DNA of 64,000 nt from Streptomyces dysideae (GCF_001514305.1 NZ_KQ949095.1:1-64000); one strand, 5' to 3'. Shown: positions 8,761 to 18,053, numbered from the stretch's first letter. Made by a program: numbers and translations. Notes: generated by a model not told the origin, from the letters alone.

Positions 8761-9621
8761 TCATACGGTGTTCGCGTTCCTCTCAGCGGCCTCGACGACG
8801 TTGGCGAGGAGCATCGCCCGCGTCATGGGTCCTACGCCCCCGGGCATCGGCGCGAGCCATCCGGCCACCTCGGCGGCGTCCGGGTGCACGTCGCCGACCA
8901 GCCCGTGGTCGGTACGGGTGATGCCGACGTCCAGGACCGCCACTCCGGGGCGCAGCATGTCCTTGGTGATCAGCCCGGGCGAGCCGGCGGCCGCGATGAC
9001 GATCTCCGCCTCGCGTACGTGCCAGGCCAAGCCCTTGGTTCCGGTGTGGCAGAGGGTGACGGTGGCGTTCTCGGACCTGCGGGTGAACAGGAGACCGAGG
9101 GAGCGTCCTACGGTGATGCCGCGTCCGACCACGCACACCCGTGCTCCGGCGATCGGCACCTCGTACCGGCGGAGCAGTTCCACGATGCCGCGCGGGGTGC
9201 ACGGCAGCGGGGCTTCGACGCCGAGGGCGAGCCGTCCGAGGTTGACGGGGTGCAGGCCGTCGGCGTCCTTGGCGGGGTCCATGCGTTCCAGTACGGCGTT
9301 GGCGTCCAGGTGGCGCGGGAGCGGGAGCTGGACGATGTAGCCGGTGCAGGCCGGGTCGGCGTTGAGCTCGTCGATGACGTCCTCGACCTGCCGCTGGGTG
9401 GCGTCGGCGGGCAGTTCCCGGCGGAGGGAGGCGATGCCCACCTGCGCGCAGTCCCGGTGCTTTCCGGCGACGTAGGTGTGGCTGCCAGGGTCGTCGCCGA
9501 CCAGGACGGTGCCGAGCCCCGGCGGACGGCCGCCGTTGGCGGTCAACTTGGCCACGCGTTCGGCGAGTTCGCGACGGATGTCGGCAGCGGTCGCCTTGCC
9601 GTCAAGCAGCTGTGCAGTCAC
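8761..9621 (-). CDS. folD: Bifunctional methylenetetrahydrofolate dehydrogenase / methenyl-THF cyclohydrolase
   Basis: FolD (286 residues) interconverts 5,10-methylene-, 5,10-methenyl- and 10-formyl-tetrahydrofolate with NADP. Visible are the YxxxK catalytic pair (Tyr50, Lys54 in SHTYVAGKHRDC), GYIVQLPLPRHLD, the NADP motif VVGRGITVGRSLG and the closing PGGVGPMTRAMLLANVVEAA. GTG start with AAGGAG upstream. Its place inside the sox operon points to disposal of methylene-THF made by sarcosine and dimethylglycine oxidation. A second housekeeping folD elsewhere is likely but not seen. Confidence 0.95.
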   Translation of the reverse strand: MTAQLLDGKATAADIRRELAERVAKLTANGGRPPGLGTVLVGDDPGSHTYVAGKHRDCAQVGIASLRRELPADATQRQVEDVIDELNADPACTGYIVQLPLPRHLDANAVLERMDPAKDADGLHPVNLGRLALGVEAPLPCTPRGIVELLRRYEVPIAGARVCVVGRGITVGRSLGLLFTRRSENATVTLCHTGTKGLAWHVREAEIVIAAAGSPGLITKDMLRPGVAVLDVGITRTDHGLVGDVHPDAAEVAGWLAPMPGGVGPMTRAMLLANVVEAAERNANTV

Positions 9622-9647
9622 CGACCGTACTCCTTCCTAGAGCCTGA

Positions 9648-9762
9648 GCTGCAACGCCCTCAAGGGGCGCGGGGCTGTGTCGATATGCGGCTCCGCCGCG
9701 GGGCGCGACCAGCCACAACACACCCGCAGCCGACCAACAACCCATCGCGGCACCCCCTTCGA
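9648..9762. repeat. Intergenic repetitive element between folD and the dimethylglycine dehydrogenase gene
   Basis: The 146-bp gap between two co-directional genes is filled by GCCCTCAAGGGGCGCGGGGC, a GGCTCCGCCGC hairpin and CGCGACCAGCCACAACACAC. This resembles a dispersed Streptomyces intergenic repeat, recognised from memory rather than by search. It may act as an mRNA stabiliser or attenuator between the genes. Confidence 0.55.
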
Positions 9763-9767
9763 ACCAC

Positions 9768-12206
9768 TCAGCCACGGAGACGGGACATCGTCGGGTCGAA
9801 CAACGGCTCCTCGGCGACGACAGCCTCGACGCGCTGGTCGAAATACCCGATGTGCAAGGCGGTCCCAGGGGCTGTGAGTTCCGTCGGCAGCCACGCGTAC
9901 GCGATCCCCTTGCCGATCGTGTAGCCGTACGCGGCACTCGTGACGTAACCGACCGCGCGGTCACCGTCGTACACCGGCTCCTTGCCCATGACGACCGACC
10001 GCGCGCCGTCGATCGTGAGGCACGTCAACTTCCGCCGTACGTCGGCCTTACGCCGCTCCAGCGCCCCCTTGCCGATGAAGTCGCCCTTGTCGGGCTTGAC
10101 GGCGAAACCGACGCCGGCCTCGTAGGGGTCGTGCTCGTAGGTCATGTCGGTGCCGAAGGAGCGGTAGCCCTTCTCCAGGCGGAGGCTGTTGAAGGCGCCA
10201 CGGCCGGCGATGATGCCGCCCAGCGGCTCGGCCGCCCGCCACAGGGTGTCCCACAGCTTCTGGCCCTGGTCGGCGGTGGTGTAGAGCTCCCAGCCGAGTT
10301 CGCCGACGTACGACAGCCGCATCGCCGTCACCGGGACGCTGCCGATGTAGGCGCGCTTGGCGCGGAAGTACTTCAGGCCGGCGTTGGAGAAGTCCTCGTC
10401 GGTCAGGGGCTGCAGGACCTCGCGGGCGAGCGGTCCCCACAGGCCGATGCAGCAGGTGCCGGGCGTGATGTCGCGGACCTGGACCGTGCCGTCGGCGGGG
10501 AGGTGGCGGGTGAACCAGTCGAGGTCCAGGTTGCCGTTGGCGCCGACCTGGAAGAGATCGCGGGCTAGGCGGGCGACGGTGATGTCGCTGCGGATGCCGC
10601 CGTCGTGGTCCAGTAGCAGGGTGTACGTCACCGAGCCGACGGACTTGGCGACCTTACCGGTGACCAGCCGCTCCAGGCAGTCCGCGGCACCGGGGCCGGT
10701 CACCTCCAGGCGCTTCAGGGCCGTCATGTCGTACATCGCGACGGTCTCGCGGGTGACCTGGGCCTCGGCGCCGACGATGGGCGACCAGTACTGCGCGGCC
10801 CAGTCGTCGGGGGTGGGGATGGAGCGGCCCTCGACCAGCCCCGCGTTGGCCTCGTACCACTGCGGGCGCTCCCAGCCGTTCGCCTCCAGGAAGAAGGCAC
10901 CCAGCTCCTGCTGGCGGGCGTAGAAGGGGCTGGTGCGGATCGGGCGCGGGTGCCCGGACGGCTGCAGCGGGTGCAGGATGTCGTAGACCTCGACGAAGTT
11001 CTGGCAGTCGCGGGCCAGGACGTACTCCGGGGACAGCTGGTGCGGCTCGAAGCGGTTGACGTCGCACTCGTGCAGGTCGAAGGAGGAGCAGTAGCCGTCG
11101 ACCAGCCATTCGGCCATGGCCCGGCCCACGCCCGCGGAGTGGGTGACCCAGACCGCCTCGGCGACCCAGAAGCCCTTGACGTCGAGGGACTCGCCGAGGA
11201 GGGGATTGCCGTCGGTGGTGAAGGAGAACAGGCCGTTGATGCCCTCCTCGACCTTCGCATCCTTCGTCGCGGGGAGGAGGGACTGGGTCTCGGTCCAGGC
11301 GTCCTCGAAGTCCTCCTCGGTGAACTTCAGGACCGAGGGCATCTCCTCAGCCTCGTTCACGGAGAGGATGTCGTCGGCGGAGATCGGCATCGGGCGGTGG
11401 CCGTAGTAGCCGATGCCGATGCCGTCGAAGCGGTCACGGTAGTAGAGGTCGGCGTCCTGGTGGCGCAGGATCGGGCGCACCGCCTCCTCGGTCTGGCCGG
11501 CGAGGGCCGGTACCGGGCCGGTCCAGGCGAGCTGGTGGGCGAGCGGGGTGAGCGGGAGGTTCATGCCGACCATGCGGGCGATCTTCGGACCCCAGATGCC
11601 GGCGCAGCACACGACGATGTCGGCGGGGATCTCGCCCTGGTCGGTGACGACGCCGGTGACACGGCCCTCGCTCTGCTGGACGTCGAGGACTTCGTGGCGG
11701 GCGAGGAAGCGCACGCCGCGTTCGGTGGCGCGGCGGATCTGCGCCTCGACGGCGAGGACGGCCTTGGCGAGGCCGTCCGTCGGGATCAGGAGGCCGCCGA
11801 GGACCTTGTCCCGGTTCACCAGCGGGTGCTGCTCGACGCACTCGTCGGCGCTCAGCAGCCGCGCCTCGATGCCCCAGGCGGTGATCCAGCCGTGGCGGCG
11901 GTGCAGTTCCGCGAGGCGCTCGGGGGTGGTCGCCACTTCGAGGCCGCCGACCTGCAGGAAGCAGGGCTTGCCGTCGACGTCGAGGGAGCAGAACTTCTCG
12001 ACGGTGTAGCGAGCCAGTTCGGTCATGGTCTTCGAAGGGTTCGTCTGGAAGACCAGGCCCGGGGCGTGCGAAGACGAGCCCCCGGTGGCAGGGAGCGGGC
12101 CCTGGTCGACCACGGTCACTTCGGTCCAGCCTCGTGTGGAGATCTCGTCCGCGAGTGCCGCCCCCACGACACCCGCTCCGATGATGACCACTCGGGGTCC
12201 CGCCAT
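9768..12206 (-). CDS. Dimethylglycine/sarcosine dehydrogenase-like FAD and folate enzyme (DAO-GcvT fusion)
   Basis: The 812-residue product joins an N-terminal FAD-dependent amine oxidase (VVIIGAGVVGAALADEIS near residue 5) to a C-terminal aminomethyltransferase-like folate domain (about residues 430-800, with MRLSYVGELGWELYTTADQG and EKGYRSFGTDMTYEHDPYEA). This is the layout of dimethylglycine and sarcosine dehydrogenases, which strip N-methyl groups onto tetrahydrofolate. ATG start with GGAGGTG upstream. As sarcosine is served by SoxBDAG downstream, dimethylglycine is the likelier substrate here. The promoter carries an IclR-type operator (12246-12262). Substrate choice is inferred from context. 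Confidence 0.87.
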   Translation of the reverse strand: MAGPRVVIIGAGVVGAALADEISTRGWTEVTVVDQGPLPATGGSSSHAPGLVFQTNPSKTMTELARYTVEKFCSLDVDGKPCFLQVGGLEVATTPERLAELHRRHGWITAWGIEARLLSADECVEQHPLVNRDKVLGGLLIPTDGLAKAVLAVEAQIRRATERGVRFLARHEVLDVQQSEGRVTGVVTDQGEIPADIVVCCAGIWGPKIARMVGMNLPLTPLAHQLAWTGPVPALAGQTEEAVRPILRHQDADLYYRDRFDGIGIGYYGHRPMPISADDILSVNEAEEMPSVLKFTEEDFEDAWTETQSLLPATKDAKVEEGINGLFSFTTDGNPLLGESLDVKGFWVAEAVWVTHSAGVGRAMAEWLVDGYCSSFDLHECDVNRFEPHQLSPEYVLARDCQNFVEVYDILHPLQPSGHPRPIRTSPFYARQQELGAFFLEANGWERPQWYEANAGLVEGRSIPTPDDWAAQYWSPIVGAEAQVTRETVAMYDMTALKRLEVTGPGAADCLERLVTGKVAKSVGSVTYTLLLDHDGGIRSDITVARLARDLFQVGANGNLDLDWFTRHLPADGTVQVRDITPGTCCIGLWGPLAREVLQPLTDEDFSNAGLKYFRAKRAYIGSVPVTAMRLSYVGELGWELYTTADQGQKLWDTLWRAAEPLGGIIAGRGAFNSLRLEKGYRSFGTDMTYEHDPYEAGVGFAVKPDKGDFIGKGALERRKADVRRKLTCLTIDGARSVVMGKEPVYDGDRAVGYVTSAAYGYTIGKGIAYAWLPTELTAPGTALHIGYFDQRVEAVVAEEPLFDPTMSRLRG

Positions 12207-12245
12207 CGCCGCACCTCCGGGTTGTGAACCAGTCCAGCCGACTTA

Positions 12246-12281
12246 GTTGCTGTCTGCGCAACATGCTTCAGGTTGCGCAAC
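12246..12281 (-). promoter_or_regulatory. Putative IclR operator(s) upstream of the dimethylglycine dehydrogenase gene
   Basis: GTTG-N9-CAAC at 12246-12262, overlapping a second dyad TGCGCAAC (12255-12262) / GTTGCGCA (12272-12279) that includes the perfect palindrome GTTGCGCAAC. It ends 40 bases before the ATG and matches sites at five other promoters of the pathway. Confidence 0.65.
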
Positions 12282-12333
12282 TCAATGTGCCTGGCGTGCA
12301 GGTGGGTGTCAAGAGGTTCCGGGACGTCGGAAA

Positions 12334-12369
12334 ACGGGCCGGAACACGGGCGGGAACAGAGGCCGGAAC
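12334..12369. repeat. Three 12-bp tandem direct repeats
   Basis: Units ACGGGCCGGAAC, ACGGGCGGGAAC and AGAGGCCGGAAC lie head to tail between the importer terminator and the dimethylglycine dehydrogenase promoter. Function unknown. Confidence 0.6.
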
Positions 12370-12375
12370 ACAGCA

Positions 12376-12421
12376 GTGCCCGGTGGGCGGAGCGCACAGG
12401 TGCGCACCGCCCACCGGGCAC
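12376..12421 (-). terminator. Terminator of the betaine importer operon
   Basis: A perfect 15-bp inverted repeat (GTGCCCGGTGGGCGG at 12376-12390 and its complement at 12407-12421), extended by an inner GCGCA/TGCGC stem. It lies 33 bases after the substrate-binding protein stop. Confidence 0.85.
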
Positions 12422-12453
12422 GTTCGACCGGTTTCCGGGTTCGGCTCCCGGGT

Positions 12454-13440
12454 CTACTTGATCCAGGCCTCCACCTTGTCGCGGTTGGCGTCGACCCACT
12501 TCTTCGCCGCTGCCTCGGGGTCCATCTTGTCCACCGCGATGTACTTGGCCACGGTGTTCTGGTCGTCGTTCGTCCAGGTGAAGTTCTTCACCAGGTCATA
12601 GGCCGGGCTGCCCGACTCGCTGAACTTCTTGCTGACGATCTTGTCGAGCTTGTACACGGGGTAGTCGCAGGCGATCTTCTCCTCGTCGGCGTCGCAGCCC
12701 TCCTTGTACTCGGGCAGCTTGACCTTGACGAGCGGCACCTCGGACATGAACCACTGCGGCTCGTAGAAGTAGCCGATCATCCATTCCTTGTTCTTCTCCG
12801 CCTTGCGGAAGGCCTGGATGAGCGCGGTCTCACTGCCCGCGTACACGACCTTGAAGTCCAGCTTCAGGTTCTTCACCAGGGACTCGTCGTTGGTGACGAA
12901 CGACGGGTCACCGTCGAGGAGCTGGCCCTTGCCGCCCGACTCGGAGGTCTTGAACTCGGCCGCGTACTTGTTGAGGTTGTTCCAGTCGGTGATGTCCGGG
13001 TGCTCCTTGGCCAGCCACGGCGGCACGTACCAGCCGATGAGACCTTCGTTGCCGGTCGGGCCGGCGTCGACGGCGGTCTTCTGGTCGGTGATGTACTTCT
13101 TCTTCAGGTCGTCGTGGCCCCAGTTCTCGACGACGGCGTCGACCTCGCCCGTCCCGAAGCCCTGCCAGGCGATCTCTTCCTTCAGGTCCTTCTGGACCAC
13201 CTTGCAGCCGAGGTCGTTCTCCGCGACGTAGGCGAGGACCGCCGCGTTGGCCTCGTATCCCACCCACGGGTTGACCGCGAGGTTGAAGGTGGCACACTTG
13301 CCGGAGCTGCCCGAGCCGCCGGCCTCCGAGGAGCTGTCACCGACCTTCGCACCGCCGCAGGCGGTGAGGGTCAGCCCGAGGACTGCCACGCCCGCTATGC
13401 CGGCCGCGCCGGTTCTCCACTGTCTTGCTTGCCTTGCCAT
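12454..13440 (-). CDS. Glycine betaine ABC transporter substrate-binding lipoprotein
   Basis: Extracytoplasmic binding protein (328 residues) of the OpuAC/ProX type. A lipoprotein signal peptide is visible: basic start, hydrophobic core GIAGVAVLGLTLTAC with the lipobox LTAC, then a Gly/Ser-rich linker. The mature part has NPWVGYEANAAVLAYVAEN and EIAWQGFGTGEVDAVVENW, typical of quaternary-amine binders. It is the last gene of a betaine aldehyde dehydrogenase-ATPase-permease-binding protein operon and is followed by a strong hairpin. Choline as an alternative ligand cannot be excluded. Confidence 0.9.
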   Translation of the reverse strand: MARQARQWRTGAAGIAGVAVLGLTLTACGGAKVGDSSSEAGGSGSSGKCATFNLAVNPWVGYEANAAVLAYVAENDLGCKVVQKDLKEEIAWQGFGTGEVDAVVENWGHDDLKKKYITDQKTAVDAGPTGNEGLIGWYVPPWLAKEHPDITDWNNLNKYAAEFKTSESGGKGQLLDGDPSFVTNDESLVKNLKLDFKVVYAGSETALIQAFRKAEKNKEWMIGYFYEPQWFMSEVPLVKVKLPEYKEGCDADEEKIACDYPVYKLDKIVSKKFSESGSPAYDLVKNFTWTNDDQNTVAKYIAVDKMDPEAAAKKWVDANRDKVEAWIK

Positions 13441-13458
13441 GGTCAGTTGCTCCCTTGC

Positions 13459-15432
13459 TTACGCGCTGGTACGCCGCGCCGCTGCCTGAGTGATCCGGTC
13501 GAACATGACTCCGAGAAGGACGATGGCCAGCCCAGCGGCAAGCCCCTTCCCGTACAGCTGCCCCTGCGAGAAGCCGGCCACGACGTCGTAGCCGAGGGCG
13601 CCCGCGCCTACCAGGCCGCCCACAACAACCATCGACAGCACATAGATCAGGCCCTGGTTGGTGGCGAGGGTCAGGGCGCTGCGTGCCATCGGCAGTTGAA
13701 CCTTGGTGATGGTCTGCCAGGTGTTGCACCCGGCGGAGGTGGCCGCCTCGACGGTGGTCTCAGGCACGGCCCGGACCCCGTCCGCGATGATCTTGATGGC
13801 GACCGGTGCCGCGTAGACGATCGCGGCGACGATGGCCGTGAAACGGGTCGCGCCGAACAGCGCGAGGAACGGCACGAGATAGACGAACGGCGGCATGACC
13901 TGCGCCGCGTCCAGGGTGGGCCGCAGTACCCGGTCCACGAGCAGGCTGCGCCCCATCCACACTCCCATGGCGACGCCGAGCACCATCACCAGCACCGTCG
14001 CCACGAGGGTCGACGCCATCGTCGTCATGGCGTCCGACCACACGCCCGTGCCGACCAGCAGGCCCACGCACACGGCCGCGGTGACGCCGGCGCGCCAGCC
14101 GCCGAGCACCGCGCCGAGCGTGATCAGCACCGCTGCGACGAGCCACCACGGGGAGTCGGTGAGCAGCGACTGGAACGGGTTGAGCAGGCCGTTGGTGATG
14201 CCGTCGCGGAACGCGTTGGTGAGGCCCGAGAGGTTGTCCTGCGCCCAGGTGGTCGCGGTGTCGGCCGCGCTCGCGATGGACGTGCCGATGCCGCCCTCGC
14301 CGGGGAACTCCGCCGCCCACACATAGGTGTGCGACATGTAGACGAGGACCACCGTGACGACTCCGCCCGCGGCCAGCAGCGGCCGCCGCCAGCTGAGGAA
14401 GCGGCCGCCCGAGCGCCGGGCCGCTTCCTCACGGGTGCTCGCGGCGGTGGTGACCCGGTCGAGGACGATCGCCATCACGACGATGGCCAGGCCGGCGTTG
14501 AAGGCCGTTCCCACGTCGAGCGACTGCAGGGCCTGCACGACGGTCTTGCCGAGGCCGGGCGCGTCGATCAGGGCGGCGATGGTCACCATCGCCAGGGCGG
14601 CCATGATCGACTGGTTGATGCCCATCACCACGGTCCGCTTGGACATCGGCAGCAGGACCTTCAGCAGCGCCTGCCGGCGTGTCGCACCAAGCGAGTCCGC
14701 CGCCTCCACGGTGGTCCCGGGCACCGAGCGGATGGCGTGCGCGGTGATGCGGATCGCGGGCGGCGCCGCGTAGATCGCGGTGGCGATCGTGGCGGAGGCC
14801 CCGCCGATGAGGAAGAACAGGGTCAGGGGTGCCAGGTAGACGAAGGTCGGCATCGTCTGCATGAAGTCCAGGAAGGGCGTCACGATCCGGTTGACCCGGT
14901 CGGACAGCCCCGCCCACACACCGATCGGGATCGCGAACAGCAGCGCCACGAAGACCGCGCAGAGGATGAGGGCCAGGGTGTCCATGCTCTCCTGCCACAG
15001 CCCCTGCAGCCCCATGAAGGTGAAGCCGGCCACCGCCAGCAGGGCGACCCGCCAGTTGCCCACGGCCCAGGAGACATAGCCCGCGATGCCGACGACGCCG
15101 AGCCATCCGACCTGCGGGACGGGGCGGTCGGCGGAGGGCTGGGAGATCAGCTCCTGGACGAAGGTCACCAGGGTGTCGATGACCAGGCGGATCTCGTTGA
15201 AGAAGTAGAGGAAGAGCGGGTTGGAGTTGCGGTTCGCGCCGATGGAGTCGTTGACGTCGTTGAACCACCGGTGCAGGTCGGTGAGGTCCGCGGCGGCCAG
15301 GGCCAGGGTCTGTCTTCCGCGGAAGATGACGAACAGCACCAGCCAGGCGACCAGGATCGCGGCCACCACGGTGCGCCGTCTGACCTGGCGTACGCCTGCC
15401 AGGGGTGCGGTCTTCTCCAGGGCGACGGCCAT
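13459..15432 (-). CDS. Glycine betaine ABC transporter permease, tandem-duplicated
   Basis: Membrane permease of 657 residues containing two complete binding-protein-dependent transport domains in tandem. Each has the EAA-type loop, ETTVEAATSAGCNTWQTITK in the C-terminal copy and GTTVEAADSLGATRRQALLK in the N-terminal copy. Two permease domains in one chain are common in actinobacterial betaine importers, so the transporter may work with a single permease chain. The ATG overlaps the ATPase stop by one base (TGATG). The large soluble loop between copies (around AAEFPGEGGIGTSIASAADT) is probably outside the membrane. Confidence 0.9.
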   Translation of the reverse strand: MAVALEKTAPLAGVRQVRRRTVVAAILVAWLVLFVIFRGRQTLALAAADLTDLHRWFNDVNDSIGANRNSNPLFLYFFNEIRLVIDTLVTFVQELISQPSADRPVPQVGWLGVVGIAGYVSWAVGNWRVALLAVAGFTFMGLQGLWQESMDTLALILCAVFVALLFAIPIGVWAGLSDRVNRIVTPFLDFMQTMPTFVYLAPLTLFFLIGGASATIATAIYAAPPAIRITAHAIRSVPGTTVEAADSLGATRRQALLKVLLPMSKRTVVMGINQSIMAALAMVTIAALIDAPGLGKTVVQALQSLDVGTAFNAGLAIVVMAIVLDRVTTAASTREEAARRSGGRFLSWRRPLLAAGGVVTVVLVYMSHTYVWAAEFPGEGGIGTSIASAADTATTWAQDNLSGLTNAFRDGITNGLLNPFQSLLTDSPWWLVAAVLITLGAVLGGWRAGVTAAVCVGLLVGTGVWSDAMTTMASTLVATVLVMVLGVAMGVWMGRSLLVDRVLRPTLDAAQVMPPFVYLVPFLALFGATRFTAIVAAIVYAAPVAIKIIADGVRAVPETTVEAATSAGCNTWQTITKVQLPMARSALTLATNQGLIYVLSMVVVGGLVGAGALGYDVVAGFSQGQLYGKGLAAGLAIVLLGVMFDRITQAAARRTSA

Positions 15433-16520
15433 CACGCGCCGCCTTCCTGCCCGGCGACCACCGCGAGGATCTCCTCGTCTCCGACGATGCCGAGCAGCTT
15501 GCCGTCCTCGACGACCTTGACCGGCTTGTCGGCTGCCAGAACCGCCCGGGTGGCCTCCTTCACCACGACGTCCGGGCCCAGCTCGGGACCGTCCAGGGCG
15601 TCGCCGTCCGCCGGCGGGCGCATGATCCACCGCAGGGTGAGCACGTCGCCGCGCGGCACGTCCTTGACGAACTCGCGTACGTAGTCGTCGGCGGGGGCGC
15701 CGACCAGTTCGTCGCCGGTGCCGCACTGGACCATCTTGCCGTCGCGCATGATGAGGATGCGGTCACCCAGCTTGAGTGCCTCGGAGAGGTCGTGGGTGAT
15801 GAACACCATGGTCTTGCCGACCTCGTGGTGCAGCCGGATGACCTCGTTCTGCATGTCCCGGCGGATCATCGGGTCGAGTGCCGAGAAGGGTTCGTCGAAG
15901 AAGAGCACGTCCGGATCGCCGGCCAGCGCCCGGGCGAGGCCGACGCGTTGCTGCATACCGCCGGAGAGCTGGTCGGGGTAGGAGTTCTCGTAGCCGGCGA
16001 GGCCGACCAGTTCGACGACCTCCATCGCCCGCTTGGCGCGTTCGGCCTTGCCCATGCCGCGGATCTCCAGCCCGAACGCCACGTTGTCGACGACACGGCG
16101 GTGGGGCAGCAGCCCGAAGTGCTGGAAGACCATGGAGAACTTGCGGCGCCGCAGGTCGCGCAGGCGCCCCGGGTCCGCGTCGCGGATGTCCTCGCCCTCG
16201 AAGACGAGCTCACCGGAGGTGGGTTCGATCAGCCGGGTCAGACATCGCACCAGGGTGGACTTGCCGGAGCCGGACAGGCCCATGACGACGAAGACCTCCC
16301 CCGGCGCGACATCGAAGTTCACGTCGCGTACGGCGGCGGTGCACCCGGTGCGGTCCATGAGCTCACGGCGGGTGAGGCCGCGCAGCTCCTCGGACTCCGG
16401 TACCTGGTCGGCCTTCGGCCCGAACACCTTCCACAGCCGGCGCACGGATATGACTGGAGTACCGTCCGAATCCTGGGGCGTGCCGCGCCGCTGCGGCATC
16501 TCGGTCTGTGTTGGGGTCAC
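15432..16520 (-). CDS. Glycine betaine ABC transporter ATP-binding protein
   Basis: ProV/OpuAA-type ATPase of 362 residues. It shows Walker A (GLSGSGKSTLVRC), the ABC signature (LSGGMQQRVGLARALA), Walker B (DVLFFDEPFSALDP) and the switch histidine (VFITHDLSEALKLGD). A C-terminal CBS-like regulatory region (residues about 280-355) matches family members that sense ionic strength. The start is 20 bases after the betaine aldehyde dehydrogenase stop and the stop overlaps the permease start, so translation is coupled. It powers uptake of the betaine that the neighbouring enzymes degrade. Confidence 0.92.
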   Translation of the reverse strand: MTPTQTEMPQRRGTPQDSDGTPVISVRRLWKVFGPKADQVPESEELRGLTRRELMDRTGCTAAVRDVNFDVAPGEVFVVMGLSGSGKSTLVRCLTRLIEPTSGELVFEGEDIRDADPGRLRDLRRRKFSMVFQHFGLLPHRRVVDNVAFGLEIRGMGKAERAKRAMEVVELVGLAGYENSYPDQLSGGMQQRVGLARALAGDPDVLFFDEPFSALDPMIRRDMQNEVIRLHHEVGKTMVFITHDLSEALKLGDRILIMRDGKMVQCGTGDELVGAPADDYVREFVKDVPRGDVLTLRWIMRPPADGDALDGPELGPDVVVKEATRAVLAADKPVKVVEDGKLLGIVGDEEILAVVAGQEGGA

Positions 16521-16540
16521 GATCGATCTCTTTTCGGCGT

Positions 16541-18010
16541 TCAGCCGCGGAACCAGTGCTGCGGCCGGGGTTGGATGTTCTGCCAGATGTGCTTGGGCTC
16601 TCGGTACTCGTCCAGGCCGGTCGGTCCCAGCTCACGGCCCACGCCCGAGTGCCCGAAGCCACCCCATTCCGCTTGCGGCACATAGGGGTGGTAGTCGTTG
16701 ATCCACACCGTGCCGTGGCGCAGCCGCCGGGCGACCCGCTGGGCCTTGCCCGCGTCCTGTGTCCAGACGGCTCCGGCGAGTCCGTACTCGGTGTCGTTGG
16801 CAATGCGGACGGCGTCGTCCTCGTCGGTGAAACGCTCCACGGTGAGCACGGGGCCGAAGGACTCCTCGTGCACCACGCGCATGTCCTGCCGGCACTCGTC
16901 GAGGACGGTCGGCGGGTAGTAGTAGCCGTTCGCGAGGGCCGGGTCGTCGGGCCGTGCGCCGCCGCAGCGCAGTACGGCGCCCTCGGCGAGGCCGCCCGCG
17001 ACGTACGCCTCGACCTTCTCCAGGTGCTGGGCGGAGATCAGCGCCCCGGTCTCGGCCTCGGGGTCGAAGGGTCCGCCGAGGCGGATCTGCCGGGCGCGAC
17101 GGACGACCTCGTCGACGAGGCGGTCGTGCAGCGAGTCCTCGACGATCAGCCGGGCGCCGGCCGAGCAGACCTGCCCCGAATGCAGAAAGACGGCCGTGAG
17201 AGCGAAGTCCACGGCCGTCTCGAAGTCGGCGTCGGCGAAGATCACGTTGGGATTCTTGCCGCCGAGCTCCAGCGCGACCTTCTTCACGGTCGCGGCGGCG
17301 GTGGCCATGATCCGCTTGCCGGTCTCCAGGCCCCCGGTGAAGGAGACCATGTCGACGGCGGGGTCCTCGGAGAGCGGGGCGCCCACCTCGGGCCCGGTGC
17401 CCAGGACGAGATTGGCGGCACCGGCGGGGAGCCCGGCCTCCTCCAGTGCCCTCATCAGGAGGATCGAGGTGGAGGGTGTGAGCTCGCTGGGCTTGAGGAT
17501 GATGGTGTTGCCCGCGAGGAGGGCGGGGGCGACCTTCCACGAGGCCTGCAACAGCGGGTAGTTCCAGGGAGTGATGAGCCCGCACACGCCGATCGGTTCG
17601 TAGACGACGCGGCTTACGGCGTCGTCGCGGCCGGTGTCGATCACCCGGCCGGCGTCGGTGCCGGCGATCCCGCCGTAGTAACGAAAGCAGGAGACGATGT
17701 CGGCGATGTCGTAGTCACTCTCCACCAGCCGCTTGCCGGTGTCCAGCGATTCGGCGCGCGCGAATTCCTTGGCGTCGCGCTCGATGAGGTCGGCGGTGCG
17801 CAGCAGCAGGGCGCCGCGCTCCCGCTCGGGGGTGCGCGGCCAGGGTCCCTCGTCGAAGGCTCGGCGGGCCGCGGCGATCGCCGCCTCGGTGTCGGGGCGG
17901 GTCCCTTCCGACACGGTCGCGGTGAGCGTGCCGTCAGCGGGACAGCGGATCTCGCGGCGGCCCCCGGCCACCGGCTCCCGCCATGTCCCCTCCACATACA
18001 GGTCTGCCAC
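16541..18010 (-). CDS. betB: Betaine aldehyde dehydrogenase (aldehyde dehydrogenase family)
   Basis: NAD(P)-dependent aldehyde dehydrogenase of 489 residues that probably oxidises betaine aldehyde to glycine betaine. Visible are the cofactor-fold motif TPWNYPLLQASWKVAPALLA, the catalytic glutamate in LELGGKNPNVIF and the nucleophilic cysteine in HSGQVCSAG. GTG start. It heads the operon with the betaine importer, and a partial GTTG-N9-CAAC site lies 27-43 bases upstream. The assignment to betaine aldehyde rather than another amino-aldehyde rests on the neighbouring choline oxidase homologue and importer. Confidence 0.88.
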   Translation of the reverse strand: MADLYVEGTWREPVAGGRREIRCPADGTLTATVSEGTRPDTEAAIAAARRAFDEGPWPRTPERERGALLLRTADLIERDAKEFARAESLDTGKRLVESDYDIADIVSCFRYYGGIAGTDAGRVIDTGRDDAVSRVVYEPIGVCGLITPWNYPLLQASWKVAPALLAGNTIILKPSELTPSTSILLMRALEEAGLPAGAANLVLGTGPEVGAPLSEDPAVDMVSFTGGLETGKRIMATAAATVKKVALELGGKNPNVIFADADFETAVDFALTAVFLHSGQVCSAGARLIVEDSLHDRLVDEVVRRARQIRLGGPFDPEAETGALISAQHLEKVEAYVAGGLAEGAVLRCGGARPDDPALANGYYYPPTVLDECRQDMRVVHEESFGPVLTVERFTDEDDAVRIANDTEYGLAGAVWTQDAGKAQRVARRLRHGTVWINDYHPYVPQAEWGGFGHSGVGRELGPTGLDEYREPKHIWQNIQPRPQHWFRG

Positions 18011-18036
18011 TCGCCCAGCCCTTCAACCGCCATTGC

Positions 18037-18053
18037 GTTGCGCATCGTGCATT
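18037..18053 (-). promoter_or_regulatory. Degenerate IclR operator upstream of betB
   Basis: GTTG, nine bases, then CATT, so the right half is imperfect. It lies 27 bases before the GTG start, in the same relative position as the exact sites at other promoters of the pathway. Confidence 0.4.

Noticed and set aside
12247..15684. Long plus-strand frame antisense to the betaine importer genes
   Set aside because: The protein is Arg/His/Gly-rich without domains, while the opposite strand encodes clear ABC transporter proteins.
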